NCBI GenBank assembly: GCA_016713275.1
Contig: JADJPL010000028.1
Coordinates: 314,480-378,479 of the forward strand
Source of the DNA: Haliscomenobacter sp.
GTDB taxonomy: Bacteria > Bacteroidota > Bacteroidia > Chitinophagales > Saprospiraceae
Length of the DNA: 64,000 nucleotides
Direction of reading: 5' to 3'
Part shown: piece by piece, positions 8,761 through 18,997 of the stretch
Position numbering within the stretch: the first letter of the stretch is position 1
Layout: every line of letters begins with the position of its first letter
The notes under the pieces: generated by a model
Databases searched by the model: none
Told to the model about the DNA's origin: nothing
The model's input: only the letters and a program-made list of their open reading frames with translations
Made by a program: the position numbers and the translations under genes

Positions 8761-8924
8761 TAGACTTGTTGCGACGGGTCAGCGTGGTGGTAAAAATGAG
8801 CTATTTTTCGTCCACACGAAGGCTTTTTGAGGGAGCATAGCCGAGCTAAGTGACCGAAAAAAGGCATAGTGTGGGCGGAAAAGAGTCATTTTAAACCCGC
8901 GATGATCCCGTCGCAACAAGTCTA
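8761..8924. repeat. MITE-like element, family 1, copy A
   Basis: The element is bounded by perfect 18-bp inverted ends: TAGACTTGTTGCGACGGG at the left and its reverse complement at the right, with TA at both outer edges. It has no coding capacity. A second copy at 30900-31062 is nearly identical over its whole length. TA at both ends resembles the target duplication of IS630/Tc1-mariner elements, so it may be a non-autonomous derivative. It lies between the transporter operon and the next barrel gene. Confidence 0.8.
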
Positions 8925-8939
8925 TTAAATGTTCAGATC

Positions 8940-9593
8940 ATGAAAAAGATGATGTTGGTCCTTTTTCTGATGGCAGGCGCCGGGTTTGCGTTATCCGGAC
9001 AGGCTACGGATAAAGGTAACTTCCTTGTCGGAAGTCAGATCGGGCTTTCTGCGGCCCAATCCAACGTGAAGAACTCCGCGCAGACCGGAGAGGCAACAGA
9101 AGAAAGCCCCCGATCCGTTCTGATCAGTTTCTCCCCTGCGGTGGGCTATTTTTTAATTAATGATCTGGCCCTTGGAATCCGGATGGATTATACGATCAAC
9201 CAGGTGAAAGAGCCGGGACGGAACCGGATAGAAGACAGCGATTTGCTGTTCGGTCCTTTTGGCCGGTATTATTACCCGGTATTCAAGGACATGTCCCTGC
9301 TCTTTGAGTTAGGATTTGGGTTTGGTAATTCCAGCGACATTCAGGATGTCAACGGGCAGCAGCAACGCATTAAAACCAATATTTTCGCTGCGGGTTTTGG
9401 GCCGGGAATTACCGTTTTTTCAGAGAAAGCCATCGGGATTGAGGCCATGTTGAAATACAAATACGCCCGGAGCAACTTCAACACCCGCATCGGTGGGGTG
9501 GAGCAGGACGTGCTCACCCGAACCAACCAAATCGATCTGTTTGTGGGAGTCCAGTTCTATTTTGGCGGGGTAAAGAAAATCCAAATGTATTGA
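8940..9593 (+). CDS. Outer-membrane beta-barrel protein, OmpA/PorT-like
   Basis: A 217-residue exported protein. It has a signal peptide (MKKMMLVLFLMAGAGFALSGQ), then repeated amphipathic strands such as FSPAVGYFLINDLALGIRMD, LLFGPFGRYYYPVFKDMSLL and the terminal IDLFVGVQFYFGG. This is the pattern of Bacteroidota eight-strand outer-membrane proteins; no enzymatic residues are recognisable. It is preceded by a MITE and converges on the methyltransferase gene, with only 12 bases between the stops; TGACCC/GGGTCA spanning both stops can form a small hairpin. Confidence 0.75.
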   Translation: MKKMMLVLFLMAGAGFALSGQATDKGNFLVGSQIGLSAAQSNVKNSAQTGEATEESPRSVLISFSPAVGYFLINDLALGIRMDYTINQVKEPGRNRIEDSDLLFGPFGRYYYPVFKDMSLLFELGFGFGNSSDIQDVNGQQQRIKTNIFAAGFGPGITVFSEKAIGIEAMLKYKYARSNFNTRIGGVEQDVLTRTNQIDLFVGVQFYFGGVKKIQMY

Positions 9594-9605
9594 CCCGGCC
9601 AGGGG

Positions 9606-10301
9606 TCAGTTGCCGATTTTTTCCGCTAAAATCAGGTATTGATAATCCAGGGCGGTGTCGTTGCTCTCTACGATGCGGTATCCTGCTTGTTCCAGTTCGT
9701 CTTCCACCTGAAATTGGGGGATGCGGATATCTTTGGGAGGACCAAGCGAGGTCCGTTTTTTCTTAAAATCCACGATCAGTACTTTTCCCAAAGGGGATAG
9801 TCCTTTTTTCAGGTTTTTGAGGTATTGCACCCGGTCGGTAAAGTACATGTAGGTGTTGACGATCAAGATGACGTCGGCTTCTGTGGGTTTGAGGCGGGCG
9901 TCTTCGGGCAGGGCAAGACGGGTTTCGAGGCGGTTGGAATAAAGCGGGGGAAGTTCGGTCTTTCGGATGCTATCGAGGTAGGAAACGAATTTGGGTTCAA
10001 TATCGATAGCGATGACTTTTTTGGCCAGAGGCGTAAGCCGGAGCGCGAAGAATCCGGTGCCTGCGCCGATATCAGCAACAGTCTTTTCGCTCAGGTCGCC
10101 GAGGAGATCGATTACCACTTCCGGTTTTTGCCAAACCACGCGGTCGGTATTGGTATAGTCGTCCCGGATGCCTTTATCCTCCGATACGCCAGAGGTATCG
10201 GTTTGCCCGGAGGCAGCAGGCTTTTGAGGCGGCTGAGCCGGGTGGGTACACCCTTCCAGGATCAGCGCCAGAAGAAACAGGATGCGGAATAGAGGTTTCA
10301 T
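9606..10301 (-). CDS. Lipoprotein with class I SAM-dependent methyltransferase domain
   Basis: A 231-residue predicted lipoprotein. The ATG at 10301 gives the signal MKPLFRILFLLALILEGC, with Cys18 as the lipidation site; an ATG at 10343 would add 14 residues. After a polar linker rich in Pro, Gln and Ser comes a Rossmann methyltransferase: motif I VADIGAGTGFFALRLTP, acidic loop VIAIDIEPKF, and VNTYMYFTDRVQYLKNL. A methyltransferase outside the cytoplasm is odd because SAM is not expected there, yet similar signal-bearing homologues are common in this phylum. Substrate unknown. An alternative is that the signal is an uncleaved anchor. Confidence 0.8.
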   Translation of the reverse strand: MKPLFRILFLLALILEGCTHPAQPPQKPAASGQTDTSGVSEDKGIRDDYTNTDRVVWQKPEVVIDLLGDLSEKTVADIGAGTGFFALRLTPLAKKVIAIDIEPKFVSYLDSIRKTELPPLYSNRLETRLALPEDARLKPTEADVILIVNTYMYFTDRVQYLKNLKKGLSPLGKVLIVDFKKKRTSLGPPKDIRIPQFQVEDELEQAGYRIVESNDTALDYQYLILAEKIGN

Positions 10302-10362
10302 AAAGAATGCCAATTTTATCCAAAAGACAGCTTTTCGCCTCAAGGTACAGAAACGGGGCAGA

Positions 10363-11831
10363 TTAACTTGCGCAAAAGGCGAGCATGAGTTTTTCCATTT
10401 TCTGCCGGATTGTGGTCCCGGAGCCTTCGTAATTGTTCACCAAAATAGCAAATGCGAACCATTGTCCTTTTTTATTTTTTGCATATCCCACATAACTCCG
10501 CACGCGGCTCAGACTGCCGCTTTTGGCCAGTAGCCGCCCTTCGGCTGCTGTTCCTTTAAACTTGTCTTTCAGGCTCCCGCTTTGTCCGGCAGTGGCTAAG
10601 GTAGAGGAAAATGCCGGAAACCATTTCGGGTCTCTGCCAATCTTCCCCAATAAGTCGGTAAAAAAGCGGGCGGTTACCGCATTGCCTGCGGATAGCCCGC
10701 TTCCATCTTCCAGATGGCACCCGCTGAAGGAAACGCCTCGCTGTTCCCAAAATTCCCGGAGGGCCTGGACGCCCATTTCGGCGCTGCCTTCTTTTTTCTG
10801 TTTTTTGCCCAACGTGCGTAGCAGGGCTTCGCAGTACAGGTTATTGCTTTCGTAGTGGGCTTCCCGGATAATCTCCTTGAGGGCAGGGGAATAATGGCGA
10901 TAAAGCACCTGGACGCCGGCTGGTTTTTGATGGCCCTGGCGCTGCAGCTGGAGCATCGACTCCGGGCCTTTAGCGCAGGAAATTCCTGCGTTGATAAGCG
11001 CCTGCCGGAGGTGATACGCGAGGAAGTACGGCGGGTCGGGGAGGGATCCCTTGATGGTAAATGGTCCCGCCCCGGCAGGAATCGTTCCCCTGACGTAGCG
11101 CAGCCCGGTAAACGGAGCGCCAAAGATGTAGGCGTTGTCTCCGGTTTTTGGAGCTGCTTGCTTAACTTCATTGAAAAATTCCAGCCCCGGCACATGCGGC
11201 TCGATAAACGCGATGCGGGGGGTGGCGCCAACCGAGGCGCTGCGCTGGAAACGGAGAAAGTAGAAGTTCTCGTGCAGATTTAGCCCCCAGGCGCCGCTGG
11301 CGTAGTAGTTGCCCAGGTCGGCCCAGGCCCAGCCTCCTCCCGCCGCATCGGCGGGGAACCAGGTACCGTCCCCTACCACGTATCCGTTCACCGCCCGGAT
11401 GCCTTTATTCGCCAGCGCTTCCCGGAACTTGGCCATCAGGGCCTCCATAGGCATGGCGCCCGGCATAGTGGGCGAACCGAGGGTGGGATCGCCAAATCCG
11501 GTAACGTACACATTTCCCTGAAGGGCCTTTCCTGGATCGTTCCCCCAATTTCCAATTGGGTGAGAAACCGGTAAGAAGCGCCCAACACCGCCATCGTGGT
11601 GGAGGTGGTCGCTACTTTGAGCGAGGATGCGGGAATCAGGCTGAGATTGGACTGGTGCGAAGCAGCGGTCTGATTGGTTTGGATGTCCACCACGCTGATC
11701 CCAACGCCGGCATGTTTGAGCGCCGGGTCTGCGGCAAATTGCTGGACGGCCCGCTGGATGCCTGTATGTTGAGCAGCGCTCAGGCTGCCGTAGGTCATAA
11801 GGAGCAGAAAAAACCATGATTTCTTATTCAT
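10363..11831 (-). CDS. dacB: D-alanyl-D-alanine carboxypeptidase/endopeptidase, PBP4 type (frameshifted)
   Basis: About 489 residues once two frames are joined. A signal peptide (MNKKSWFFLLLMTYGSLSAAQ) starts at the ATG ending at 11831. The three S13 peptidase motifs are present: SxxK as SSLK (Ser69, Lys72), SxN as SNN in HYESNNLYCE, and KSG in LLAKSGSLSRV. VYVTGFGDPTLGS and GNAVTARFFTDLL are also family hallmarks. The enzyme removes terminal D-Ala or cuts crosslinks in periplasmic peptidoglycan. The frame breaks between 11528 and 11546, where adding one base in the AAA or G5 run restores the protein. The gene follows fumarylacetoacetase by 13 bases. Confidence 0.88.
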
Positions 11832-11844
11832 GCATTCCGGATAT

Positions 11845-13112
11845 TTAGAAACTGGGAAGGATAGTTCCCCGCGCTTCCCCAAACCCAACGCGCAGGCCTT
11901 CCTTTTGAGCAAATCCTTTAACCACGACCGTATCGCCATCTTCCAGGAAGGTTCGGTTGGACCCGTTCGGAAGCTGGATGGGATTGCTCCCCTTCCAGGT
12001 CAATTCCAGCAGCGACCCAAACGAATCCGGAGTGGTTCCGCTGATCGTCCCGGATGCGCACAAGTCGCCCACCCGGATATTGCAGCCATTGACGGTATGG
12101 TGGGCGAGTTGCTGGCACATGTTCCAGTACAGGTAGCGGAAATTGGTACGGCTAAAGAGGTGCTCCACGCCATCTGCGGTGCGAAGATGGGCTTCCAGGT
12201 GGATGTCAAAGCTTTTTCGCCGTCAAAGCGCAGGTAGGGCAGCACCTCCGGCGCCTGAAGCGGTCCGGCGGTTCGAAATGGTTCCAGGGCATCCAGCGTA
12301 ACTACCCAGGGAGAAATCGTGGAAGCAAAATTTTTGGATAAAAAAGGCCCCAAAGGCACGTATTCCCATTTCTGAATATCCCTCGCCGACCAATCGTTGA
12401 AGAGGACCATGCCAAACAGGTATTCTTCTGCCTGCTCTGTAGAAACGCGTTCGCCCGAGGCGGTCGGTTTTCCAACCACAAAAGCGGTTTCCAGTTCGAA
12501 ATCCAGCATCCGGGTTGGACCGAAAACCGGCAGGTGCTGCCCCTCGGGAAGGGTTTGCCCTTGCGGGCGGCGTATCGGGGTTCCGGAAACGACAATGGAA
12601 GACGCGCGGCCGTGGTAAGCGACGGGCAAATGCCTCCAGTTGGGGAGCAGGGGGTTCTGGGGGTCCCGGAACATGGCGCCAACGTTCGAGGCGTGTTCGA
12701 GGCTGGAGTAGAAATCCGTATAATCGCCTATGTGCAGCGGAAGCAGCATTTCCACCTCTGTTTGTGGAAACAGGAAAAAATCCCTCAATTCACTGGCATC
12801 CCATTCTTCCAGGTCGTCGTCCAGAATCTGGGCAATGCGGGTACGGACAGCGCGGGTTTTTTCCTTTCCCAGGGCGATGAAATCGTTTAACACCGCCTGG
12901 TGAAAAACCGGCCTGGGAACCAGGAGGTCGTCGAAGAACCCGTGTTCTGCAAGGACAGAAAGATCGGCTACGTAATTGCCGATAGCGGTACAAACCTTAG
13001 GGAGTTCGCCGCTTCTTTGGCCAATCCCGAAGGGAAGATTTTGAATGGGAAAGTCGGAGTCGCTGGGTACTTCAACCCAGGTTCTGGCGGCAGACGGGCG
13101 CTTATGTTCCAT
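11845..13112 (-). CDS. fahA: Fumarylacetoacetase (frameshifted)
   Basis: About 422 residues after frame correction. It hydrolyses fumarylacetoacetate to fumarate and acetoacetate, the last step of tyrosine and phenylalanine breakdown. Family segments include the N-terminal SDFPIQNLPFGIG, metal and active-site regions HIGDYTDFYSSLEHASNVG, LDFELETAFVVG and LFNDWSARDIQKWEY, and the C-terminal GDLCASGTISG and FLEDGDTVVVKG. The start at 13112 (MEHKRPSAAR) fits the family. The frame changes at the T5 run at 12213-12217 (A5 in the coding strand); one extra A restores GEKSFDIHLEAHL. The other tyrosine-pathway genes are not in the window. Confidence 0.93.
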
Positions 13113-13310
13113 AATCGATGCGTTCAATGGGTGAGGTAAACCTGCCGGCCTTGGAGCGCCGGGAGTTCTTTGTTCAAAAATAACCATTCGGCAGCAAAAT
13201 GGCCACTTTTTAAGCGACGGGGCGGTTCCAAAAGACCATTCTCAAGGCCCCTGGATTGAAAGGATATTTGGCATTTTTGGGTAACAACAGGCTTTTGGAA
13301 CTGCCTTCGG

Positions 13311-16121
13311 TTATCGATGCAAAACAAGTAAACGACTCAGACTGGTTTGGCGGTATCGAATGCGCAGTACATATAATCCATTGGGATAGGCGGAAAGGTC
13401 GAGGGTCTTGGACGTCTCTCCTCTACCGATGGGAAAGGATTGGAGATGCTGTCCGTTGATCCCCAAAAGCTCCAGGCCAAGTTCGCCGGCTTCGTCGGAG
13501 ATCAGGAAGCGCACGATGCCAGAGGTGGGGTTGGGATCCACCGCGACCTGAAGGGTGCTCAGGTCCGACAAATTCGCCGTGTGGATGGAGAAAGCCCCCG
13601 TATCGGAAACCACGCTCCCGCATTCGTTTGTGCTGATTACCCGCCAGAAATAAGGCCCTGGTGGAAGCGGCGAAACGCGTTTCGTGGCTATGGCGGCCAG
13701 GGTGTGCTTTTGATCCGGGCTGAGAAAGTCCGGAGACCGGCTTACCTCCAAGGTATACGAAACAGAAGGCTCAGCCCTGCTCCAGGTAAGTACGGGCTGA
13801 TCCGTCACATAGGCGGTATCGCGGGAAGGTTGGAGCAGGCGAGGAGGTAGCGGAACGGATTTGACCAGAAAAGAGGCGGTGGCCGCCGCCGTCCTTTGGG
13901 CGTCCGCTATCTGAAAAGCCAATGAATAAGCTCCCGGGGCCAATCCGGAAAGATCCGGTATCTGGACGTCCAGAACAGAGCCCGCAGGAATGTTGGAAGT
14001 ATCCTGAGCAAACAACACCTCAAACGGCGTTCCCGGAAGCGATTGATACGACAAGCGGATGGGCGGCACAAACCCGGCGCCGATGAACAATTGAAAAGAC
14101 ATGGCCCCCAGATTACAGGTTTCCGCAGAAAGGTTGCGCAGTTCCAGCCGCAGGTCGGGGGCGGTGGTGAAGGTAAATACAGCGATTGGCCCTTCCCCGC
14201 AGGCATTGATGGCTTGTAGTCTCCAGAAGTACGTTTTTTGGTATTTCAGGGAGTCAACCAGGAAAAAGGTGTCAGAGACCGTGGCAGTCGCTAATGGGTT
14301 GGCGAACGTTGGCAACTCGGCTACCTCCACGAAATAGCGGTCGGCCCCGGGTACGGGAGGCCAGTGAAGCCTGGCCTGCACCGGCACTTCCTTGCTGCCA
14401 TTAACCGGCTGTACCCCGCGGGGAAGTGCGGGCACATCGCGAATATCCAGAAACAGGGTGAGGTATACGGTGTCTTCCAGATCCCTGGCTTCCACCAAAA
14501 TGGGATAAACAGAATGCAAAACGCCTTCCTGAGATTCGATCGTCAAACGAACCGTATCGCCTCCGGGCACAGAAGGGCTATCCAGAGAATACCGCAAGCC
14601 CTGGGGAAGGCCGCTGGCGGCAAAAGAAACAGCGCCCCGGAAGTTGCGGTTCGGGTAAAGGGTGAACACCGCCGGTGCAGGCAGGCAAACCTGAAGGGAA
14701 TTGGTATCCGCCAGGATCTTTTTTTGGCACTGGGATTCCTTTCTGCCTGGATAGGACTTCATGCCTGTGTTCAAGGGGTCGAGCCAATCCCGCAAGCGGG
14801 TTTTGGCGGCGCCTCCGCCTCCCAGGAGGTTCCAATCCATCCAAAAGGAGTCAAAAGCCTGCCGGGTGCAGGTAGCGGCCCCGCCGTGGAGTTGCCCGAT
14901 GACCTGCTGCTCTTTGTTGAATAAAGGCGCTCCGGAGCTTCCTTTCTCGGTAACCCCCATGTCCCAACTGGGAACGATGACGTGGTCGCCGGTAGGGACC
15001 GGCTGCGCGCCTTGCGCCCAGGTGCCCAGGTAGACGGGGCTTCCACTATAGCTGAATCGTTTTTCTTCGGAAGAAGCATGGTGTATCGCCGCGACCCCGG
15101 TTTTGGGAAGCAACGTGTCGGCGTTCCAGCCTGCAAAGAAGGCATTGGCGTTGGGGTGCAGGGCGTCGTCGAGTTCCAGCAGAACCATGTCTGAGCGGGA
15201 ATAACTGGCTCTGAACATGGCGCCGCTGTTAAACCAGTCCAGCGTGCCATTGCCTGCTCTGCCGTTGGCCTGAGAACCTACCTGCCGGCAATCGGAATTC
15301 TGGTAGTTCCAGTAAACGACCACCGACGCCGCATTGGCGCTGTCTACTTCACAATGCCGGGCGGTGACGAAATAGGGGGTGCAATCGTTGCGGGTATTGT
15401 TGACCAAAAAACCCGTACACAGAATGCTGCCTTCTACGGTGTACATGGCGACCGACTGGATCGCCTCCCGGAAACTGTCTACTTCAGGGTACCCATCAGT
15501 CTTTCCGCAAAGGACATCGACGTTGCAATTGCCAGCCAGGGTTTTGGCAAATCCCTCGAAGTCGTGATTAACATATCCGATGCGAAACCTCAATTCGGGC
15601 CGGGAGGCAGGGTCGGAAAGCAAAAGTTCTACCACCAGTTCATCCCCGTTCAGCACCGGAGTCCAAAAGGCGTCGTGGGCGTCGTTGTCGGCACTGGAGA
15701 AGGGGCCCAGAACAGTTTTTTTCTCTGGATCGTAAAACGACAAAAAGGCGCCTTTGGGGAGATGAAAGCGGGTGAGGCCGAGGTTGAGCGAATACGCCCC
15801 CGGGGAGGCAATGCGGCAGCGCCAGACTTCGCGGCCATCCGGCAGCAGTTCCCAGATGCCGTCCTTTTCCGGGCTCACGTCCACGAGAAGCGGCTCTGCA
15901 AACTGGGGAACCGCTCCCAAGCGGCGGCGTTCGGCTTCCCGGGCCTGGAGCGCCTCGTTGCGAACAAGCGCCAGCTGACGCCTGGGAATATCCTCCAGGC
16001 TCAGCGAAGTAGGCGCCAACCATTGGTAGGCGGCATCCTGGGCAGAAAGGAATGCCGCGCTCAGGCAGATGCTTAAAAGGGCAGCAATGGATCTTACCGG
16101 TGTCTCAGTCCGAAACATCAT
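13311..16121 (-). CDS. Secreted lysyl-endopeptidase-like serine protease with T9SS sorting domain
   Basis: A 936-residue secreted protease, intact. A signal peptide (to about residue 28) is followed by an N-terminal propeptide-like region and an S1-family catalytic domain at about 195-455. The putative triad is His256 in FVTARHC, Asp311 in SRSDMVLLEL and Ser396 in EKGSSGAPL. Paired cysteines and CNVDVLCG resemble Achromobacter lysyl endopeptidase. Ig/fibronectin-like modules follow at about 550-850, then a type A T9SS C-terminal domain (VDPNPTSGIVRF to YPNGLYVLRIRY). It is expected to pass the outer membrane via the type IX system. Lys specificity is inferred from similarity only. Confidence 0.88.
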   Translation of the reverse strand: MMFRTETPVRSIAALLSICLSAAFLSAQDAAYQWLAPTSLSLEDIPRRQLALVRNEALQAREAERRRLGAVPQFAEPLLVDVSPEKDGIWELLPDGREVWRCRIASPGAYSLNLGLTRFHLPKGAFLSFYDPEKKTVLGPFSSADNDAHDAFWTPVLNGDELVVELLLSDPASRPELRFRIGYVNHDFEGFAKTLAGNCNVDVLCGKTDGYPEVDSFREAIQSVAMYTVEGSILCTGFLVNNTRNDCTPYFVTARHCEVDSANAASVVVYWNYQNSDCRQVGSQANGRAGNGTLDWFNSGAMFRASYSRSDMVLLELDDALHPNANAFFAGWNADTLLPKTGVAAIHHASSEEKRFSYSGSPVYLGTWAQGAQPVPTGDHVIVPSWDMGVTEKGSSGAPLFNKEQQVIGQLHGGAATCTRQAFDSFWMDWNLLGGGGAAKTRLRDWLDPLNTGMKSYPGRKESQCQKKILADTNSLQVCLPAPAVFTLYPNRNFRGAVSFAASGLPQGLRYSLDSPSVPGGDTVRLTIESQEGVLHSVYPILVEARDLEDTVYLTLFLDIRDVPALPRGVQPVNGSKEVPVQARLHWPPVPGADRYFVEVAELPTFANPLATATVSDTFFLVDSLKYQKTYFWRLQAINACGEGPIAVFTFTTAPDLRLELRNLSAETCNLGAMSFQLFIGAGFVPPIRLSYQSLPGTPFEVLFAQDTSNIPAGSVLDVQIPDLSGLAPGAYSLAFQIADAQRTAAATASFLVKSVPLPPRLLQPSRDTAYVTDQPVLTWSRAEPSVSYTLEVSRSPDFLSPDQKHTLAAIATKRVSPLPPGPYFWRVISTNECGSVVSDTGAFSIHTANLSDLSTLQVAVDPNPTSGIVRFLISDEAGELGLELLGINGQHLQSFPIGRGETSKTLDLSAYPNGLYVLRIRYRQTSLSRLLVLHR

Positions 16122-16190
16122 TTTAATAAAACCGCTTGACCGTTATCTCGGTTGCGCGGCAAGGCCAATTTTGTCAGTCAGCCTACGTTT

Positions 16191-18729
16191 TTAAAAGCCG
16201 GCAAAAAAGACGGCGTTGCTGAAGAGGAATTTTCCGTTCTCCCAAAAAGCCCGGAAAAGCGGATTGTCGACGAGATAGATGACGCTGCCTCCGCCTTTGT
16301 TCTCTACAGCAAAAACCACCGTGTTTTTTTGTTCTTCCCGGGCGTTCTTGCCGGCGAATCCGGAGATCATCAACTCGCTTCCAATCGTGCCTACATTCCA
16401 GGCGTTTTTCAACGGCTGATAGGCCAGTTCGCTGGTTTTTAGTGAAAAATACTCTGGCGCCATGCCATAAGCCAGGGGATGCGTGACGTCCATTTTGACT
16501 TTGAAAATGGCCCCTGGGATCATATTGCTGATGGCTTTCCGCTCCTGGATGCCGTATTGGTCGAACCGTTCATCCAGGGTAATCTGGTCGGACGCTTTTT
16601 CTGCCGCCCGCTTGGCTTCATCGGAGGCATAGCGGGTAAGAGCGAACCCTTTGCGGTCCTCCAATGCCGTTACGGCTTGGCCGATGGCGATGACACGGCC
16701 GCCGGCACTAATCCAGGCGTTGATTTTTTCCCACGCGGGATCGCTCAGCCGGTATCTTCCTTCCGGCATAATGAGGAGATTAAACGGGGCAAGATTGATT
16801 CGGTCCAACCGGCCGGCATCGATGATCGTTACGGGATAGTTCAGATCTTGTTCGAAAAAATACCATACCTGCCCGAATTCGTTGCCGGAGGTTTGGTCGC
16901 CGGAAAGGACGGCGATACGGGGCGTCTGGATCAGGGAATAGGAACCAGATCCCAGATCGCGCCCGGATTCGGCAAACCCGGATTGCACCGCAGTGCATTG
17001 CTGCTGGAATTCCTTGGCAATGGAAGCCAGCTTTTGATCCAGTTTTTGTTCCATGTCGCGGTTATCTCCCCGGGTAATCACAAGGGTTCCCCGGGCATAC
17101 GCTTTCCTTCCAGGGTGAAGGGTTCGTTGGCGAAGCGGACTTTAATGCCCGCTTGAAGCACGGCGGCTAGCAACCGGGCATGGGTGAGTGCATTCCAGTG
17201 GAGCAGGTAGGCGTACGGAAGGGTAGCGGGAACAGCCGCCGCCGGCGGCGCCGGAAACTCGTAGCTCCCGGATGGGTCGAGCCGCTGTTTGCTGGCGTAG
17301 GTTTCCAATCCGTAGGCATACGGCAGGACCAGGAGGTAATGTCGTAGGTCAGGGAATCCACCACAGCCGCTTCAGGATCGAGTAGCACCTGCGCCATCGT
17401 ACTCCGGGGCTGGTACGCGCTCACCACGAGGTCGTTGGGTTCCACTTTCAGGGTGATGGTTTGCCCGTTCTGGTAGTTGTAGGCGGTCAGTCCGGAGGTT
17501 TTTCCTGCTTTTCCATACTGGATCTGGTTGCGGTCGAGCAATTGACAGAACGATTTCAGGCGTTCCGGCGCGTTGGTCCCTTTGATGACGTACGCCTTGT
17601 ATTCTCCCGGCGGATTAGTGCGCGCCCTTTGGAAGAAGGAGGCGAAGTTCTGGTTTAGTGCCTGAGCATGTTGGGACGTCGTTTCCACGGTCGCGAGCGC
17701 GGAAGCGGTATGATGGGCAATGCGGTCGGAGAGCGTCAGGGTGTCGCCGTTGCGCAACAACACTGCGCGGCCCGCGCCGATTCCTCCTTGTTCATAAGTC
17801 ATTCCAACGGCGCCGTTGAAGGTTGGATAGGTATCGCCATAGCTGGGATAGAGCAAGTCGAACACCTCCCGGGAGAAATACAACCAGCCGTTCTGGTCGA
17901 AGTATTTGGCGTTGTTCCGGCCGATGGTAAATTGGAAATCGCGCTGGAACGGCGTAATGAACTGGTGGTACGGTTGGGCCGCAGGAGCGAAATAGTAGGG
18001 GCTGTTATAGCCTTGTTCGTGGATGTCGACGTGCACATGCGGCATCCATTCCAGGTACCTGGGAATGCGCTGCCGGGATTCTACCTGGGTTTGCCAGGCC
18101 CAGTCGCGGTTGAGGTCGAAGTGGTAATGGTTGACCCGGCCTCCGGGCCAGGGTTCCTGGTGCTCGCGGGAATCCGGGCGCGGGTCGGGCGTCCGGTTGG
18201 AAGCGATCCGGTACCAGTGGGTGTAACGCGCCTGCCCATCCGGATTGATACAGGGGTCGAGGATGACAATGGTATTCTTAAGCCAGGCTTGGGTCCGGGT
18301 ATTCTGGGGATCGGCCAGGGCGTGGAGTACGGCCATGGAACTCTCCGAACCAGCCGCTTCGTTGCCGTGGACGTTAAAACTCAGCCACACAATGGCAGGC
18401 GCCAGGTTGGGGTCTGCGGCGCCCTCCAGAATACCGGCGCGGCGCAGGTTGTTCAGCCGGATCTCTTCGAGGCGGGCAAGGTTCTGGGGGCTGGAAATAT
18501 ACGTCAGCAGCAAGGGCCGCTGTTCGTTGGTGCGGCCGTATTCTTTCAAAACGACGTTGGGGCTGTTCGCCGCCACATGGCGGACGTAATCGGCCAGCAT
18601 TTCGTGCGGCGTAAATTGCTCGCCCAACTTATGGGGAAGGAATTCACCCGGCGCTTTCAACTGGGCGGTAAGGGCTTGGGTCAACGCGAAAAACGCCAGA
18701 AGCGGCAGAAAAGAACGGATTTTCAACAT
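16191..18729 (-). CDS. M14 family zinc carboxypeptidase, large secreted type (two frameshifts)
   Basis: About 846 residues after joining three frames. It has a signal peptide (MLKIRSFLPLLAFFALTQALTAQ) and a catalytic domain with zinc ligands His121 and Glu124 in FNVHGNEAAGSES and His237 in HVDIHEQGYNSPY, plus the substrate-site NPDG and FDLNRDW. A C-terminal portion (from about 17080 down) carries a glutamine-amidotransferase-like fold seen in long Bacteroidota M14 enzymes (IAVLSGDQTSGNEFGQVWYF, LLIMPEGRYRL). Frames shift near 17326 (one C missing) and at 17103-17105 (one A missing in the coding strand). It probably digests peptides in the periplasm or outside. It sits next to the T9SS protease, same strand. 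Confidence 0.85.
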
Positions 18730-18810
18730 GGCTCGATTTAATGGTTGGAATAAAGGCCCTAATTAAGCAAATTCGGCTTGGTTTTCCTAATCGGGGACAG
18801 GGGAATTTGG

Positions 18811-18907
18811 GATGGAGAGGATGGAGAGGATGGAGAGGATGGAGAGGGTAGGGGATGTAGAGGATGGAGGGGATGTAAAGGATGTAAAGGATGTAGGGGA
18901 TGGAGGA
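18811..18907. repeat. GGATGGAGA tandem repeat tract
   Basis: About 97 bases of imperfect short tandem units, first a 9-mer GGATGGAGA repeated about four times and then GGATGTA(A/G)A variants. It lies between the divergent starts of the M14 carboxypeptidase and the first gamma-glutamyltransferase, upstream of both. Read on the minus strand it encodes only a monotonous Leu-His-Pro repeat, which I do not consider a gene. Confidence 0.8.
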
Positions 18908-18997
18908 TTTCATAGTTCGTTGGGGGGAAATTCCAGGGTGTTTTTTTACCTTTTACGTTAAATTCTCAGGCATTATAAACGGGAAAAACAATAGACC

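Noticed and set aside
18644..18913. Minus-strand open frame with Leu-His-Pro repeats
   Set aside because: It is the translation of a simple GGATGGAGA tract and overlaps the start of the M14 gene; it has no start context or homology-like features.
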